A DNA stretch of 36,579 nt from Ideonella paludis (GTDB taxonomy: Bacteria; Pseudomonadota; Gammaproteobacteria; Burkholderiales; Burkholderiaceae_C): contig NZ_JAGQDG010000012.1 in NCBI RefSeq assembly GCF_018069865.1, positions 1 through 36,579 of the forward strand, written 5' to 3'. Positions 35,690 through 36,579 of the stretch are shown one piece after another. The translations under genes were made by a program, and so were the position numbers. Within the stretch, counting starts at the first letter, position 1; every line of letters starts with the position of its first letter. Under the pieces are notes generated by a model. It was not told where the DNA came from. It saw only the letters and a list, made by a program, of their open reading frames with translations, and ran no database searches.

Positions 35690-36579
35690 TCAGCGCACCT
35701 GGTTAATCAAAGTGGCGCCTTGCGTGGCCACTTGGTTGCCAGGCTTGAGGCCCGCGGTGATCGACACGCTGAGGCCATCCAGCGGCTCCGTGGAGACCGT
35801 ACGGGGCTCGAATCGTTCCGGTGCGACCTTGACCCAGACGATGGTCTGGTTAGCGGGGTTCTTCATCAACGAAGAGACCGGAACTGCAAGACCCTTGACC
35901 TTTTCCTTGGTCTGCACAAAAACACGCACAGGCTGGCCGACTGCGAGGCTGGAAAGGTCAGCACCTTGCGCCCGGAAGCCCAGCGGCAAGGCTTGCTCTC
36001 GCAAGCTGCGTGCGGCGCCCATGAATTCCAGCGGAACGCGCTTGTCACCAATGGCCAGTGTGGCGCTGCCAATATTGGTCGCCAGCGCAGGGTCAAAGGC
36101 TAGAGCCTCAATGCGCAAGCGGCTCGAGTCGACGATCTCGAAGACCAATTCACGGGCGTCCACCACCTGTCCCGCCACTGCATGGGCCGAGGCGATGACG
36201 CCAGAGACTGGTGCCATCAGGGCCTCGCGGGTCGTCAAGCCACTGCCTATGGCGGATAGGCGTTCGGCCAGACTGGCCGCCTCGCTTTCTGCTGCCTCGA
36301 TGTCTTTGCGTGGCACTGTGTCAGATAGCTCCTTCAAGCGGGCCAAGCGCTTATCAGCCAATGATTTGGCTGCGCGCAGCTCTGCCAGTTGAGAGGACTG
36401 ATTGGAGCGCTCTATGGGTGCTGTGGCGGGCACAACCCAAGCCAGGACATCCCCTTTGCGTACGGACTGTCCCGGGTTGGGCAATCCACGCGGGCCGGGC
36501 TCAATGCGGCCTGCGTTCAGAGGTTGCACTTTCCCGCCAGCGTTCGGGTCCATCAGCACCTTTGCCGTCAGCTCTACGG
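35690..36579 (-). CDS. RND efflux periplasmic adaptor (CzcB/CusB-like), N-terminus outside window
   Basis: The frame is open to the window end, so at least 296 residues are present and the signal peptide is missing. An ATG at 36559 is internal: upstream codons continue the conserved VELTAKVLMDPNAGGKVQ segment. The lipoyl half-motif RIEPGPRGLPNPGQSVRKGD, the helical hairpin (about SQLAELRAAKSLADKRLARL, then KDIEAAESEAASLAERL) and beta-barrel parts (GVIASAHAVAGQVV, ALPLGFRAQG) follow in order. It bridges the inner-membrane pump and the outer-membrane factor. First visible gene of the minus-strand metal operon. Confidence 0.9.
   Translation of the reverse strand, partial: VELTAKVLMDPNAGGKVQPLNAGRIEPGPRGLPNPGQSVRKGDVLAWVVPATAPIERSNQSSQLAELRAAKSLADKRLARLKELSDTVPRKDIEAAESEAASLAERLSAIGSGLTTREALMAPVSGVIASAHAVAGQVVDARELVFEIVDSSRLRIEALAFDPALATNIGSATLAIGDKRVPLEFMGAARSLREQALPLGFRAQGADLSSLAVGQPVRVFVQTKEKVKGLAVPVSSLMKNPANQTIVWVKVAPERFEPRTVSTEPLDGLSVSITAGLKPGNQVATQGATLINQVR

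Overview
The window looks like the origin and accessory region of a large plasmid or secondary replicon of a GC-rich betaproteobacterium, probably Burkholderiales (Comamonadaceae-like). The reasons are a ParA with an N-terminal HTH, a ParB, a Rep_3-type RepA, nine parS-like palindromes, and metal and sulfur cargo typical of that order. The taxonomic call rests on protein flavour only; no database was searched.

Layout. 1-960: the 5' part of a Fic-family gene cut by the window edge and a small membrane protein. 965-8123: a replication/partition module: tyrosine recombinase, a field of eight regularly spaced parS-like palindromes, parB and parA (minus strand; a ninth palindrome lies inside parA), an AT-rich, iteron-bearing origin candidate, and repA. 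8242-10067: a two-gene AbiEi/AbiEii-like (type IV) toxin-antitoxin pair behind a perfect operator dyad. 10583-21120: a complete type I-F CRISPR-Cas locus (cas1, cas2-3 fusion, csy1, csy2, csy3, cas6f/csy4, leader, 34 identical 28-nt repeats with 32-nt spacers), all on the plus strand. 21121-23549: array trailer, then a small cadmium/lead-type module (MerR regulator, HMA-like protein, DUF3703 protein), then a truncated copy of an EamA/DMT transporter gene. 23550-25459: a Tn7-like transposon end with three exact 20-bp-spaced repeats, beside an orphan TnsE-like gene. 25591-30066: a TonB-like gene and a reactive-sulfur module (ArsR-rhodanese fusion, persulfide dioxygenase-like hydrolase, MFS transporter, DUF4395 protein) with two ATTC...GAAT operators. 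30067-30413: a probable relic of a second CRISPR leader/repeat/trailer. 30438-36579: a minus-strand heavy-metal RND efflux operon (partial adaptor, CzcA-like pump, small periplasmic protein, lipoprotein), ending in a complete EamA transporter with a histidine-rich tail.

How it works together. The left third keeps the replicon replicated and segregated. The toxin-antitoxin pair and the CRISPR system give stability and defence against competing mobile DNA. The right half is metal and sulfide resistance cargo assembled by duplication and transposition. The clearest unexplained structures are the alternating parS array, the relic CRISPR junction at about 30.15 kb that shares its trailer with the active array, the orphan TnsE-like element, and a strong A/T preference at the first spacer base. 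I did not find a wholly new multi-gene system; the defence genes present belong to known families.
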